Source: Eudorina sp. 2006-703-Eu-15
Taxonomy: Eukaryota; Chlorophyta; Chlorophyceae; Chlamydomonadales; Volvocaceae
NCBI GenBank assembly: GCA_003117195.1
Contig: BDSI01000116.1
Span: 62,001-126,000 of the forward strand
DNA: 64,000 bases
Direction of reading: 5' to 3'
Shown: piece by piece, positions 24,101 through 35,775 of the stretch
How positions within the stretch are numbered: the stretch's first letter is position 1
Layout of the letters: the number at the start of each line of letters is the position of its first letter
Made by a program: the position numbers and the translations under genes
The notes under the pieces: generated by a model
What the model saw: only the letters and a program-made list of their open reading frames with translations
Told to the model about the DNA's origin: nothing
Database searches by the model: none

Positions 24101-24781
24101 CAGGCTTCCCGCTGACCCACGTCACGACCAGTCCGTCGTTCACCGTCCTGTCGGGTCACGACCCGGACAGCACCGACTGGGGGGCCCTGGCGGGGCTGCC
24201 CACCCTGGTCATCCTGATGGGGGGACGGAACTTGCCCACCATCGTGGAGCGACTGAGGGACACGGGCTGGCCTGCAGACACCCCGGTGCGCGGGGAGAGG
24301 GCAGGACTGAGGGATAAGAGAGAGCCGGGCTGGAGGTGGGGGAAGGTTTGGGATGGGGAGGGGTGGGGGGGCTGAAGTGTGTAAGAGTGTGGCTCTGGAT
24401 GGAGCAGTTCGTGGGCGGTTTCCCGTGTCCGGTCCAGGCTTTGATGGCCGTCGGATTGCCTTGCCCGCATCATCTGGATCCTTGGGCATGCCGTGGATGC
24501 GGGCCCTCGGCAAACGCAACGAAAATGGCGCAAGGCCGGAAGGGGTATCGATTTGTACAGCACAGCCACGTATCTCATGCTGACTGACCCCTGACATGGT
24601 GATCGAACGTTCATCGCAGGTCGTGGTGGTACGAGACGCGGGGCTGCCTGCGCAACAAGTGTGGTATTCGCGCCTGGATGCGGTCGTGAATGATACCTCG
24701 AATGCAGGATCCCTTTCTCCGTGCGTAATGGTAATAGGAAAGGTCGCAAGGGCCGGGGGTGCTGACGTAAATGTTCAGTAG
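21130..24781 (+). CDS. Uroporphyrinogen-III C-methyltransferase (SUMT), organelle-targeted
   Basis: Exons: 21130-21354, 21770-21832, 22187-22303, 23017-23079, 23594-23675, 24104-24285, 24620-24781; 297 residues. It methylates uroporphyrinogen III at C2 and C7 with S-adenosylmethionine to give precorrin-2, the entry to siroheme for nitrite and sulfite reductase. About 50 N-terminal residues (MRQVAAPLFDRRAQVS, rich in Arg/Ala/Ser, no acids) look like a plastid transit peptide. The family order is complete: LVGAGPG, ADVVVYDDL, LVYVGKRGGRDS, VVRLKGG, ELVPGVSSA, GFPLTHV, LVILMGGRNLP and the final SPCVMVIGKV. Two loop positions usually Asp are changed: GAGPGP instead of GAGPGD, and GGCPAVFSR instead of GGDPxxFGR. 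The siroheme synthase oxidase/chelatase half is absent, as in plants. Exon 4 ends at LADE with donor GTGCGG, chosen because the frame and family length then fit exactly. Confidence 0.93.
21904..21932 (+). repeat. Short dispersed motif R4, copy 1
   Basis: GTCAATAAAGACA followed by TACAGCGAAATC. Related copies are at 33850-33870 (inverted) and 35138-35167. It is in an intron of the methyltransferase gene and includes AATAAA; origin unknown. Confidence 0.5.
23147..23243. repeat. 10-bp tandem repeat TGTGCGCCTG, about nine copies
   Basis: Unit TGTGCGCCTG is repeated head to tail without spacers in the intron between methyltransferase exons 23017-23079 and 23594-23675. Translated frames here (CACVRLCAPV) are repeat artefacts. 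Confidence 0.9.
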
Positions 24782-25204
24782 GTTTTGAGTTTCGGGCGTT
24801 GGATTGCCATTGTATGAGAGAAACATACTCACATTTGTTGTTGGAGATGCCGTGTTGTTATTCGGAGGATGGAGAACCTGCATCGTACGTTGTTTTGCCC
24901 AAACCAGATCGCGTTCAACGGTCGGTCCTGTGCATGTTACCCTTCGCTGTGATCTTTTCAATAGGTGAAGTGGGGTCATCAAACAGGCATTTATTATGCC
25001 TTATAATCTTTCATGAATTCTGTCCTGTGTTCCCTGGCAGCAACACCAACAATGTCTTCAAGCTGGCACTTGAACATACGCATTCCGTGAAAGGGCTATA
25101 AATGCATGCAGATAGTCTCTATACGAGCTTGTTGCATGGTCTAGTCGCACAGCTCTAGCTGGCCTCCAGTCCTTCCGGCCTCTGGATAGAAGGATAGAGA
25201 AGCT
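24782..25204. other. Spacer between two plus-strand genes
   Basis: It should hold the 3' UTR of the methyltransferase gene and the promoter of the LETM1-like gene. I see no other feature in it. Confidence 0.5.
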
Positions 25205-28200
25205 ATGGACTTACGCCGCGGTCAGCCCTCCCGTGATGCGGTCGCATCAAGCTCCGGTCGCTATGCTGGGCACCGCTCGGGTCCGGTGGGGTTGCCGGTC
25301 CGGCGAACGCGCGGGGTGCCTCCATCGCCACGGTGAGCTCTATCAGTCTCTGGTCAAAGGTCCTCAACGGGCACCGACGCTGACGCGCCACTCGGCGATG
25401 CGCTGACTGTCGTCAGGTTGTGCCCGGACGCTGCAACCCGTGCCCCGGTGGTATCATGCCGAGCATCGGCCGGGTAAGTCTGGCCAGGAGCTGCTGGGAT
25501 CTCGACACCGCCTCCATCTTTGCCTTGGATCCCTCGAGGCTCTTCCCGCAGCGCACAACAACACGGCCTCATCCGGCCCTGGTTCTCAATCCTCAGCCCT
25601 GAGCCAGACACGACCGTGGGCTCTTGCCTTGCCGGAGCTGCTGCACCAGAACGTGCCGTAGGCTCCATCAATTCGGGCAATCAAATTGAAGCTGCGCGCA
25701 TATGGGAAGCGTGCATGACCGAACCCGGGCGGCAGCCGCCCAGACGCCAGTGCAGCCGCGCGTCGTGACCAGCCGTCTGCAGAGGCGTCGGCGTCACCCA
25801 CGCCCTATCCCTGGCAGTCAGCGCAGCTGCCTCTAACTACTCTACCTCCCCCACCCACCCCTGCCCTGCCCCGCCCCGACCTGCCCTGCCCTGCCCTGCC
25901 CCACGGGGACTGTTGCTGCGCAGCAGGTCGCAACAGCCGACACCCCGCGCGGGCGTTACGACAGTGACGGCGGTCCCGGTGTCGAACGGTGCCGCGGCGG
26001 GAGAGGCGGCTTCGGCGGCAGCCCCCGATGCGCCGCGGCCGCCCGCCTTGGATCCGGATCTCGAGCAGCTTCAGGGCCAGCAGCCGACGGGCTCCTCGGA
26101 GGACGGTGCCACCTGGCAGTCGTCCGCGGAACGCATCCGGCGGTTGAACACGTTGGTGGAGGTGCGGCGGCTGTACCGCAACTGCGTCCGGGCGGAGTAC
26201 TTGCTCAGCCTGCCCAGCCCGCTGTACACGCCGCCACCGCCGCCGCCGCCGGCAGCGGCGGCGGCGGCCGAGGAGCAGACGGGGGGTGAGTGAGTGGGTG
26301 CGAGAGCAGCGGCGCCCGGCCGGGGGAGGGGCTCTGCGTTTTGGGGGTTGGTGCGAGGAGCAACGAACCCAACTCAACCGACCTGGGGCCGCGGTAACAT
26401 GGGGCCGCGGTAACATGGTGCGGTTCCGGTGAGCCGCTCCGTTGGTGCCGCTCCTGGGCATCCAACGGACAACGACGGGAAGCGACGTATGGGTAATACA
26501 TTGTTAAAAATGTTTTCATGTATACAATCATGCATACAAGTTGCTGTCACTTCATCGGTGGTGCGGGCTGCTGTGCCTGGTCGGACATGCCTGGAGTGTG
26601 CATGACCAGGGGCATAGCCACACTCTGCAGCTGCCGTGGGGTGCATGGGTAACATGGCTGGGCGGGGCGGATGTGCTCGCAAAACTCACACACCCCGGCC
26701 CTGGAGTTCCCTCCTATCCGCACCCAATGTCATAACGCGTGCGACTGCCGCTGCCGCCATATGTCCTCACTGCCGCCATATGCCCTCACTGCCGCCATAC
26801 CCTCGCGACACTCCATCTTTGCCCCCGCGCTGCCCGCGTGGCTGCCCCGCCGTGACGGCGACTCCGCAGCGGAGCCCGGCGGCAGCAGCCCCGCCGCAGG
26901 CGCCGGCAGCGCAGCGTCCGCGGGCCTCAGCCCCGCTGCCAGCGCCGCATCCGGCGTCTCCGAGGAGGGCGAGGCCGACCGTGTGAGTCACACCAGCGGT
27001 GGCGGCAGCGGCAGCTTCAGCAGCCTCGGCAGCTTGGCGGCCAGCAGCGCCAGTCAGTGGCGGGGGCCCAGCTCCAGCCCCAGCCCCGGCTCAGGGCCCA
27101 GCCCCGAGGAGGATAAGGCCCTCAAGTCCGCGCTGGACATGGTGGCGGAGATGGCGCTGGTGCTGGAGCAGCTCAAGGTGGGGAGCGGGGAGCTGGTCCC
27201 GGCCGTATGCGCCCTACGCACCGCCGCACCACTGTGCCTCCTCTGACCGTGTTTGCCCTGGGAGGTGGGGGTTAAAGGAAATTGGTAGACTTAGTTATAC
27301 TGGAGGTGGGGGTTGGGAACGCTGATGAACGTTTTGGCTGACTGACTGACATGAGGCAGTTGGGGAACCCACCGCACTCCCTGACCGCACTTGCCCGGGG
27401 GGGGGTGTGTCGGGAACTTGGTCGGGACGACAGGCGCTCTGAGTTCTGAGTGCCTCCTGGGCAGTGCGGTGGGCTAGGCCGATGGCTGAAGCGCACGCGC
27501 CGCGTTCTTCAAGGACCCCACAGCGCGCAACCGCCGGCCCCCAGCACGACCCGCTCGCCCGCCTCCCCTGACAACGGGAGGGACTGCCGGCGCACCCACA
27601 GGCCAGTCTGCGCTCCCTGCCGTCTGGTTTCGGCGCCTACACGTTCGACGCGGCCAGTGCCGCCGGCAGTGAAGAGGCCGTTCGGGGCACCGCCCGGCAG
27701 CACATCGCGGAGCTGAGGGAGCGGCTGGCGGCGGAGCTGCCGCTGCTGCCGATCTCTAGGTGGGTGGGCGAGGGAGGGAGGGAGGGAGGGAGGGAGGGAG
27801 GGACGCAGGTGATTGGATGAGGGAGGGAGCTGCGAGGGGAGTTGGTGGGGAGCAGTGACGCCGTGCAGCGACCGCAGGGACGCCGCGGCCCCACCAAGGG
27901 ACCTGCGGGCACTTACCTGGCTGGGGGCACGTACCTGCTCGCACTTACCCCAAACGGGCAAACGCCAGTGCCCGACTGCTTCCCATCTTGCCCTGTCATC
28001 CCCCGGGCCACTGCGGGGGTTGAACGAGACTCGGGACTAACGGGAGGGCCCCCAGGGGTGCATATCATGATACCAAGCATGTCCGTCGTAGCCCCCAGGC
28101 CCCAGCTGTCCTCACAGCTGCCTTTTCCCCGGCCCCCAATCCGCTTTGCCCCCTCCTCCAATCCCTCAACCCCCAACCCTCGGGGCCGACAGCGATGCGG

Positions 28201-31200
28201 CCATCAACTTGATCGAGTCGCGGAACGCCAAGTTCAGTCGCCGAGTGGCGCTGGACGAGCGCCAGGGAGCGGGCGGCGGCGCTGGCAGCGGCGGCGGCAG
28301 CGGCAGCGGCGGCACCCCTGCCGGCAGCGGGGGCGGCATCAGCGTGGGCGGGTCCCCGGGGGCGGCGTCCGCCCTGGAGAGACTGGAGGTAAAGAAAGCA
28401 GGAGGAGGGGGGCCGCGGAGGGGGCCGTGGGGGATGATGGTGAGGGGATTGGCTGAGCAAGCACTGGAACTGCCGCCCGATCGGCGCAGTCCAGCATTGC
28501 CTGTCAATGATAACTCATAAGCCCCTGCCCGCTCCTAGTACGGTATGAATATGTCTACCAAATCCGTGTGCCCCGCCCCCACCCGCCACAGGCCGCGGAG
28601 CGAGTCGCCGGCGAGATCATCGCCAACAGCATCAAGCCCGCCCTGAAGAAGGCCAGCGAGCAGGACCTGGTGGAGGTGGTGCGGGGCACCGGGTCCTACC
28701 TGCGGGGGCTGTGGGTGCGGCTCAACGGCGGGGCGGCCGCCAACCGGTGGGGGGGCCTGGGGGCGCTGGGCCGGGACCTGCCGCTGCCGGTGGGCACCCA
28801 GGAGCAGAGCGAGCTGGTGAGCGGCCGGGGGGGGGCCAGGAGGGAAGGGGGGGAGGGGAGGGAGGGAGGGGAGTATAGGACATTAGTGGACATTTTAGGG
28901 GGAGGGGAGGGGGTTGGGGGGGAGGAAAGGGAAAGGGGGAGGGGCGGGCGGCCATTGGCTGGGAAGGGAAGAGCAATCGAGGGGATATTGGTAGACATAT
29001 TGCGGGGGGAAGGGGAAAAGAGAGGGAGGGAGCGGTGGGAGGTTGCTGACTGCGGAAATGGTGGCTAGCAGCAGGTGGAGGGGGGGAAGAGCAAGAGCAA
29101 GCGCGCGGAGGGCCCAGGGCGAGGGAAGGGAGCGGGAGGTGGCTTAGGCGGGCCGGGTGTTGGGGGGTCGGAAGGCAGGAGTCGTGGGGCCGCACGCCGT
29201 GTGGGGGGTGGTCGGTATGGGGCGCGGAGCCGGCGTTGCATGGGGTCGGGGAGCTCGAAAATGCTGTCTCGGGGTCAGGGCTCAGGTTCAGCTTCAGGGT
29301 TCGTTCCAGGGTTCGTTTGCAGCTTGCTGTGCTCGGTAACAGCAACGCGCGCATCTTCATTCCCCACGCGGCCCTTGCGTCCGCCCCCGGGCCCCCTTCC
29401 CGCGCCCCAGCCGGAAGGCAGTGGCTCCCGGTGCAGCGGGTCCGTGGGGGGTCCGTCGGGCGGTGCAGCCAGCAGCCCCCAGGTTGGATGGGACCCCCGG
29501 GGTCCCTTCCAACCCCGCCCCGCGGTGTGCCTCACATCGACTGTCCCGCTCCCCCCAACCTCCTATCAGATATTTCGCTCTGGCAGCAGCGCAGTATAAA
29601 TATGTCTACCAATTTCCTGTACCCCGACCTCCTACCCCCGAAGTGTGCCTGGTTGTGAGTGCACACAAGCAAACCAAGCCAAGCCAAACCAAACCCGCAC
29701 GCGCGCCTGCTCCCGCGCGCACAGGCCATCAGCCGTCTGAGCCTGGACCTGGAGGCGCTTGAGAAGCGGCTGCAGGAGGCGTCCAAGAACCGGGAGACCA
29801 AGCTGCGGAAGGCGGGGCTGCAGGGCAGGGTGCAGGTGGGGGGGGCAAGGGGAGGGGGGTTGGGCCGGCGGGGTGTGTGTGTGTGTAAAAGAGATCTGAG
29901 CCGCGAGTGTGTGGTGATGGAGAGGGTCGTTTGTCGTGATTGACAGTGAGGTGGCTGGGGGGGTGTTCCGTGGAAGGGATGCGGACGAACGGAGGCGTGG
30001 GTTCAGGTCCCGGGATCTACCGACGAGGCCGCTGCGGTACTCGCCAAGGTTTGATCTCAGCCACCCTTCCCCGTGCAGATCCCAACAATGCCCGTATTGA
30101 TCGATCGCCGGCGGAAGACAGATCAGTTTCGAATGTCACACCCCCTCCCCCGCTCACACCCCCTCCCCCTCTCACACCCCCTCCCCCTCCCACCCACCGA
30201 TGTGTCCCCAGATGGCCATCCAGCTGAAGGGTCTGGACGCGGAGGTGCTGCAGCTGAGCTCCCTGCTGGCGGTGCGGACCCTTCAGCTGGAGATGGAGTA
30301 CGTGTACAACAGCCTGGAGGCGGAGGCGCTCGACGTGTTCAACGGGCTGCAGCCGGGAGGTGGGGTGCGAGGGGAGGGGGATGCAAGGAGGGTTACAGAG
30401 CGTGGTGCAAGGCGGGGGACCTCGGGGGTTGGAATGAAAACGGCCCATGCACACCCCAGCCCGCCGACAAGTACGTTCATCTTCAAGGCGGTCGCCTCCT
30501 CGTCACATCATATGCTGTCACACCACACCACACCACACCACACCATACCATAACATAACATAACATAACATAACATACCATAACATACCATACCACACCA
30601 CACCACACCACACCATACCATACCATACCATACCATACCATACCATACCATACCATACCATACCATACCATACCATACCATACCATACCATACCATACCA
30701 TACCATACCATGTCCCGCCACGCCATGCCGCGTCAAGATGTGTCCCCCACCAAAACAACGCCCGGGGCCCCCTCCCGAACCACCACCACCAACCACAATC
30801 AGCCACACCCCTACCACCCCCCGCTAGGGCTGCTGGCCCGGGACGGCTCCACCAACGAGCTAACCCTCCTGGTGGCCGAGTTCGCTCTCCTGGACGACCA
30901 GCTCACACTCATGGCGGCCGCACTCGAGGGAGGGGCAGCCGCGGCGGCCGCAGGGGAGGCGGCCGCGGGCGCGGGCGGGGGGGCCACCCAGGGGGCGCAC
31001 GGAGCGGGCAGCGCCGCCCCCACAGCGCCCAGCGCCGCCGCCACGGCCGCTGCCGCGGCGGCGGCCGCCGCGGCTGCTGTGGCCATGGGCCCCGCGCTGA
31101 TCAACGACGAGGTGCTCAGCAAGCTGGCGGTGGAGATACCGGACATGCGCAGCCGAGTGGGCGTCGCGTGAGTGGGGGGCTGTGGGGGTCGGGTGAGGGG

Positions 31201-33690
31201 GTGGAGGGGGGGAGGGTGAGGGGTGTATAGGAAATTGGTAGACATATAAGTAGTTAGAGAAACCTGCGCAGACCTGGATGTTGAATATCTCAGGTGGCAA
31301 GGCAGCGTACTTACTGGTGACATGCAAGGGGCACATACGCGCGCGGGGCTGGGTGGGGTTGAGGTTGAGGTTGAAATTGAGGGCGGGTTGGGCTCTTATG
31401 GGTTCACGAACGGTACGAAACGAGAACACCCGGTCTGAACGGCCGCCGGGGGTGCCGCACTGGAGAGCCAGCTCGATCTGTGTGTTAAGAAGAGAAACAC
31501 GCCCGACCGAACCAACCGGAGGACGGCGGACAACGTTTGAGCCGCCGCCGCCCGCCTTAGAGGCCGTATGAACCAAGCCGGGGGCCGTGCACGGATTTCC
31601 CGGCGGCCTCCCCGGGGATACCTCCTCGATGCACGTCATGGCATAACGAGGTGGGATCGGCGGGCAGGGCGCCCTGGCGCCCACACCCCGGCCCGGCCGC
31701 CCCCGTACCTTGGTTTACTATATTGGTATTTCTTTTCTTTCTCAACCCCGCCCCCGCCGCCGCCGCCGCCGCCGCTCACGCGCCGCTCCTTCCCTGCCCC
31801 AGCGATCAGATTGTGTTCGGCGGCCCCGGCTTCAGCCTGACCAAGGCCCGGCTGCAGCTCAAGGAGAGTCTGGACAAGGTGCGGGAGGGGGTCACCTTCC
31901 TCACGCGCGGCTTCAAGCTGCTGGGCTCGGACGTGGCCACCGGGGGGCGGCTCTTCCTCAAGGCGGCGTTCGGTGAGCGGGGCCGGCGGGCGGGGGAAGA
32001 GGGGTGGGAGGGGGTTGAATTGAAAAAGAAATAAACCCGAAGAACGAACCCGGGCACACCCAACATAACTCATTGTACTTACATGGCGCGGTACCTGCAT
32101 TGGGAGGGGGTGGGCGGGCGGTGGGAGGGCGGTGGGCGCCAGGGGCTTCAGAAACGGGCTTTCGGGGCGGGTGGGGGGACGGAGCGGAGCTGGCGGCAGC
32201 AGTGGAGAGGTATGGCTCAATGGGGGGCCCTGGACGTCTCAGGGGGCAGGCGGGAGGCCATGCTGGGGTTGGGGACAGGGGCGCGGAGGGTCGCGACCCG
32301 AGGGCTGGGTAGGCCGGATGAGCTTGCGGCACACCTGACAGGCGAGAAATGTTGGGGGCCTGGGCCGCCCGTTCCCGCCCACCCGCCCTCACCCGGCTCT
32401 CCCTCACCCCGCCTCCCCCCCTCCTACCCCTCCCTCACCCCCACCCGCTGTTCCGCCCGCCAGGCAACACGCTCAAGCCCCGCGAGGTGTCCGCCCTGCG
32501 CCGCACCGCCCGCGACCTGCTCACCTTCATCCCCTTCACCGTCATCCTCATCATCCCGCTCTCCCCGCTGGGCCACGTGCTGGTCTTCGGCTTCATCCAG
32601 CGCTACTTCCCCAGCTTCTTCCCCTCCCAGTTCTCCACCCGTCGTCAGGACATCATGGTCAGGTGCGCAGGGACAAGGGGACGAGGGGGCAGGGCACCTC
32701 GGGGGGGACGAGGGGGCAGGGCACCTGCGGGGGGGCAGGGCACCTGCGAGGGGGAACGAGCCGAGGACGCGGCTGAGGTCGATCACCTCGTGTCCGTCTG
32801 TGCAGCGCCGTGGGGGTCGAGGGGGTTGAGGGGTTACTGGTTTCGGAGCTCCATCGCAGCCGCCGGTTCGTTTGTGACCACGGCAGCTCCACCCTGGCAG
32901 CTGGGGCTCTGCTTGTCCTGGAGCTTGTCCCTCAACTTGGGGATTTCTCAGCTCTGATGACGACCCCTCAAAGGCTATGCTATCTGCCTATCTCAGTGCC
33001 AACCAGTTGTGGGGTGCCAACCAGTTGTGGGGTGCCAACCAGTTGTGGGGTGCCAACCAGTTGTGGAAAGCTTGGGCAGTAGAAGCAGTTGTTGAGTTGC
33101 AGCTGGAAGCTAGTGGCTTCCAGGGTTCAAAATGTCTCTTCCTGAAGCCGCCGAGGCATCAATGGCACCCTCGACTATCCGCTGGTGGTGATGTCCGTCT
33201 CTGGCCACTTACACGGAAGCCGTTCAAGCTGAGGGCCGCGGCTCCCCCTCTTTGAGTTCCATTTTGAGCCCTCTCTCGCAGCCCCCGTTCGACCAGCTGT
33301 CAACCTGCCGTCAGCCTGCCCTCAACCTCCCCTCAATCCGCCCCTCACCGCCCCTCCCGGCGCCGCCCGCCTCAGGTACGAGGACCTGGAGCGGCAGCTG
33401 CTGGAGGCCCAGGCTGCTGCTGAGGCGGCGGAGGAGCAAGTGGAGCTGGCCCGGGCCAGGGAGGCTGTCGCCCGGCTGGTGGCGCCGGAGCCGCTGCCGC
33501 TGGAGGCGGCGGCCATGGCCGTGGGCGCCGCCGGCGGCTTGGCCGCCGAGGCGGGCCGGGCGGGGGGACAGGCCGGCGGAGATGAGCAGCCTGCTGTGAG
33601 CCGGGGCCCCGGCGGTGGCGGCGGGGCGGCACCCGGGGCCGCTGTTGGGGGCGCGGGCGGCGGCGGCGCGGGCGGCGGCAATGGAGCCGC

Positions 33691-33722
<32 letters not shown>

Positions 33723-34412
33723 CAGTGAAGGCGGCTGGCAAGGGCAGCCTGGCGGGCACCCCCCTGGCGAGTGCGAGTGTGGTCAGCAGCCTGGATGAGG
33801 TGACGCTGGAGGAGGCCACCAAGAAGGTGGGCGGCCCGCGCCTTGACCCGCTGTCTTTATTGACAAAAGGGAGGGGGCGGACGGGGCACAGGGCGGGGCG
33901 CGCGGGCGGGCGGGCGGGCGGGCGGGCGGGTACAGCGCACCCTGAGCCTCCAGGTCCTCCAGGTCCGTTGGAAGCATTGCACCAAGTTCTGAAGCTGTTC
34001 ACCGGGGCGGGTGCAAGTAAGGTGCGCTTCTAGCCGGAGCCGGGGGGCTGCTACCGTATCGCGAGTGTTGGGGAGGTTGGGGAGATCTCTACCCGTGCCC
34101 GCGCAGCCGCCCCAAGCTGCGTCTGGTGGGGGATCTGCCCGCCCGAGGAACCTTCACAGAGAGCTTGCCAGATCGCAACAGCGTCCGACCGCACCCCACC
34201 CCTCGTGCTCGCCCTGGTTCTCAATGTGGGTGGCGCTTGGCGCGGCTGGTGTGACACCCCCCCAGGTCCGAATCCTGGCGGAGCAGTTGGACGAGATACG
34301 GGATGACGTACACATGAGCGACCCGTTGGAAGGCAGCGGGGAGGCCGGCGGCGCCGCCGGCGGCCACGGCGGCGGTGGCGGCGGCCTGAACGGCGGGGCG
34401 CGGCGCGCCTGA
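25205..34412 (+). CDS. LETM1-like organelle membrane protein
   Basis: Exons: 25205-25332, 25924-26285, 26870-27177, 27602-27759, 28193-28388, 28592-28816, 29725-29829 (or -29835), 30212-30359, 30828-31167, 31803-31972, 32464-32662, 33376-33826, 34266-34412. Phases agree and give about 978 residues. The N terminus ([17 protein letters not shown]) is Arg/Ser-rich, like an organelle transit peptide. The conserved part, about 500-780, has coiled-coil-prone helices ([20 protein letters not shown]), [18 protein letters not shown], then [17 protein letters not shown] and a hydrophobic segment [20 protein letters not shown] followed by [13 protein letters not shown], the LETM1/Mdm38 signature. It resembles the plant LETM1-like proteins of plastid or mitochondrial membranes; ion exchange or translation roles are only known for true LETM1. 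Low-complexity Gly/Ala/Ser inserts enlarge several exons. A further small exon between 33826 and 34266 cannot be excluded. Confidence 0.85.
26741..26811. repeat. Three-copy repeat around TGCCGCCATATGYCCTCAC
   Basis: CTGCCGCCATATG recurs three times with slight change, immediately before the acceptor of LETM1-like exon 26870-27177, and may supply its pyrimidine-rich tract. Confidence 0.7.
27261..27314 (-). mobile_element. Short intronic insertion family R2 with 13-bp direct-repeat flanks
   Basis: A 28-bp segment (27274-27301) carrying AGGAAATTGGTAGAC is bracketed by two perfect copies of GGAGGTGGGGGTT (27261-27273 and 27302-27314), as expected of a target-site duplication. The core recurs at 28551, 28987, 29592, 31228, 54559 and 56604. 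It lies in an intron of the LETM1-like gene. Confidence 0.6.
28546..28575 (+). repeat. Family R2 copy
   Basis: ATATGTCTACCAAATCC, one mismatch from the R2 core, in the LETM1-like intron 28389-28591. Confidence 0.5.
29576..29624 (+). repeat. Family R2 copy, long form
   Basis: CTGGCAGCAGCGCAGTATAA is followed by ATATGTCTACCAATTTCCT. The same long form is at 54539-54590 in the EML gene. ACCTCCTA occurs on both sides and could be a flanking duplication. Confidence 0.7.
30516..30712. repeat. Long CATAC/CACAC pentanucleotide microsatellite
   Basis: About 190 bp of ACCAC, AACAT and then ACCAT units, in the intron between LETM1-like exons 30212-30359 and 30828-31167. The repetitive open frames ([10 protein letters not shown]) on the other strand are artefacts of it. 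Confidence 0.95.
31224..31258 (-). repeat. Family R2 copy
   Basis: TATAGGAAATTGGTAGACAT, the reverse complement of the R2 core, starts about 60 bp after the donor of LETM1-like exon 30828-31167. Confidence 0.65.
32997..33067. repeat. 18-bp tandem repeat, four copies
   Basis: GTGCCAACCAGTTGTGGG is repeated four times, in the intron between LETM1-like exons 32464-32662 and 33376-33826. Confidence 0.9.
33850..33870 (-). repeat. Short dispersed motif R4, copy 2 (inverted)
   Basis: Reverse complement reads CCTTTTGTCAATAAAGACAG, differing by one base from 35140-35159. It is 24 bp inside the intron following LETM1-like exon 33376-33826. Confidence 0.55.
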
Positions 34413-35137
34413 GCTGCCGGCTGCCTGGGCTGCAGCGATTATGGTTGCATGGTCAGGGGCTTGAAGTCGCCATTTCACGTCGGATGGCGTGCACCGCGCG
34501 TGTGCGGTGTGCGGTGTGTGTAGAGGGATGAGAGAAACCCTTCTCCTTAGCACGCGAGGGTTGCGTGCGGGTGGGTTGCCTGCGGGTGTCTGCCCCCCGG
34601 GGTTGGGGTCCAACCTCAGCGCCACCAGGACCTGTCGTCCGCAGCGCAGCGGATGTGGGGTCGGACAGGGAGCGGCAGGGAAGGAAGGGGCGGGGTGCCT
34701 GGGGGCCATGGAGGGACCTGGGGTTGGGTCTGGGTCGGGGCGGGGTGGGGTGCAGGGGAAGGGCTGTGCGGCACTCAAGCGTCTCCCTCCCCGTGATGGT
34801 TGCCCGGGTGGGGTGGGGTGTGACGCATCCGTCGATTCGAGCTGGGGGACTCTGGCGCCGCGACGTGCCTGGATGCGACGTCGGAAGGCCGCGTTACCAT
34901 CCTCTAGGAACGCTCCGCCACGTAGCCTCCACTCCTCTCTTTCTCTCCCTCTTGCCACATTACACACTATGCACGGCGGCCTGGAGTGGTGGCGACACGG
35001 CTCGGCCCGTAGGGGCCGCTGTCACCCGCTGTTCGACTGCAGCCGTCGGATGCGCTTGCTGCGGGTTCAGGGAAGCGTATCCTGGCGGGTATGAGATGGC
35101 ACACTGCGGGATATCGCCCCCTTCACGTGCAACCTCA

Positions 35138-35167
35138 CCCCTTTTGCCAATAAAGACAGCGAAATCA
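35138..35167 (+). repeat. Short dispersed motif R4, copy 3
   Basis: CCTTTTGCCAATAAAGACAG followed by CGAAATC, joining the left half of the copy at 33850 to the right half of the copy at 21904. Confidence 0.55.
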
Positions 35168-35558
35168 CGGAAACCACCCCTACACCCCTACCGCCTGGTG
35201 TGGAAGTGCGGCCGCACTCGGCTGTTCCTATCTCACCGAAAGCACCCTAACCTATCAGGGTCTTTCCTTGTTACCCCGTCTGGGGCACGGCAAGGGGTGC
35301 GTGGACACGGCAATTGTTGCGCGGATAGAAGACTTGGTGATTTGTGTGCATCTGGTTTTTCGGGGTGCGGCAAGCTGCATGCTTGGTTTGGGCTGCGGCC
35401 ACGGGCCCGACGTCGACGTGGCGAGTGGGCGGCGCCACGAGAGCTGCTTTGTGTGCGAGTGGTCCATTTTGGCGCCCCTGGTCAACCCGGGGGAGGGGGG
35501 ATATAGGGCCGTGGCATTGACAGCAGAGCATCGGTCGTCAAGGGTCCGCAGCGTTTTG

Positions 35559-35775
35559 TTACATGGATGGGCTGTATCGCAGCTCTTGGCCGGGCGGCTG
35601 CAGGGTTTTGCTGACCGTGGGGTGGGTGATGTTTTCTCGCCGCAGGTCCCAGATCCAGTCGGCGTCGATCCCGCCGAGGACTGTGCGCCCCGTCAAGCAA
35701 TTTTGTCGGACGCGTTCAGTGGGGCGCGACCGTGCAAGTTGGGTACGCCGCCACTAAGGAGGAGGTCATTGAATG
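35559..35775 (-). pseudogene. Possible gene fragment with frame break
   Basis: After an acceptor-like TTCAG at 35776, the minus strand reads AFNDLLLSGGVPNLHGRAPL and on to ASDKIA, then stops. One frame over, at the same point, the reading continues CLTGRTVLGGIDADWIWDL and ends after LRYSPSM at 35559. The two halves have coding-like composition and look like one protein piece broken by a one-base shift. I do not recognise the family. It may equally be a small exon of an unannotated gene with a splice site I have missed. Confidence 0.3.

Noticed and set aside
30483..30817. Minus-strand frames reading [10 protein letters not shown]
   Set aside because: Pure translation of the pentanucleotide microsatellite.
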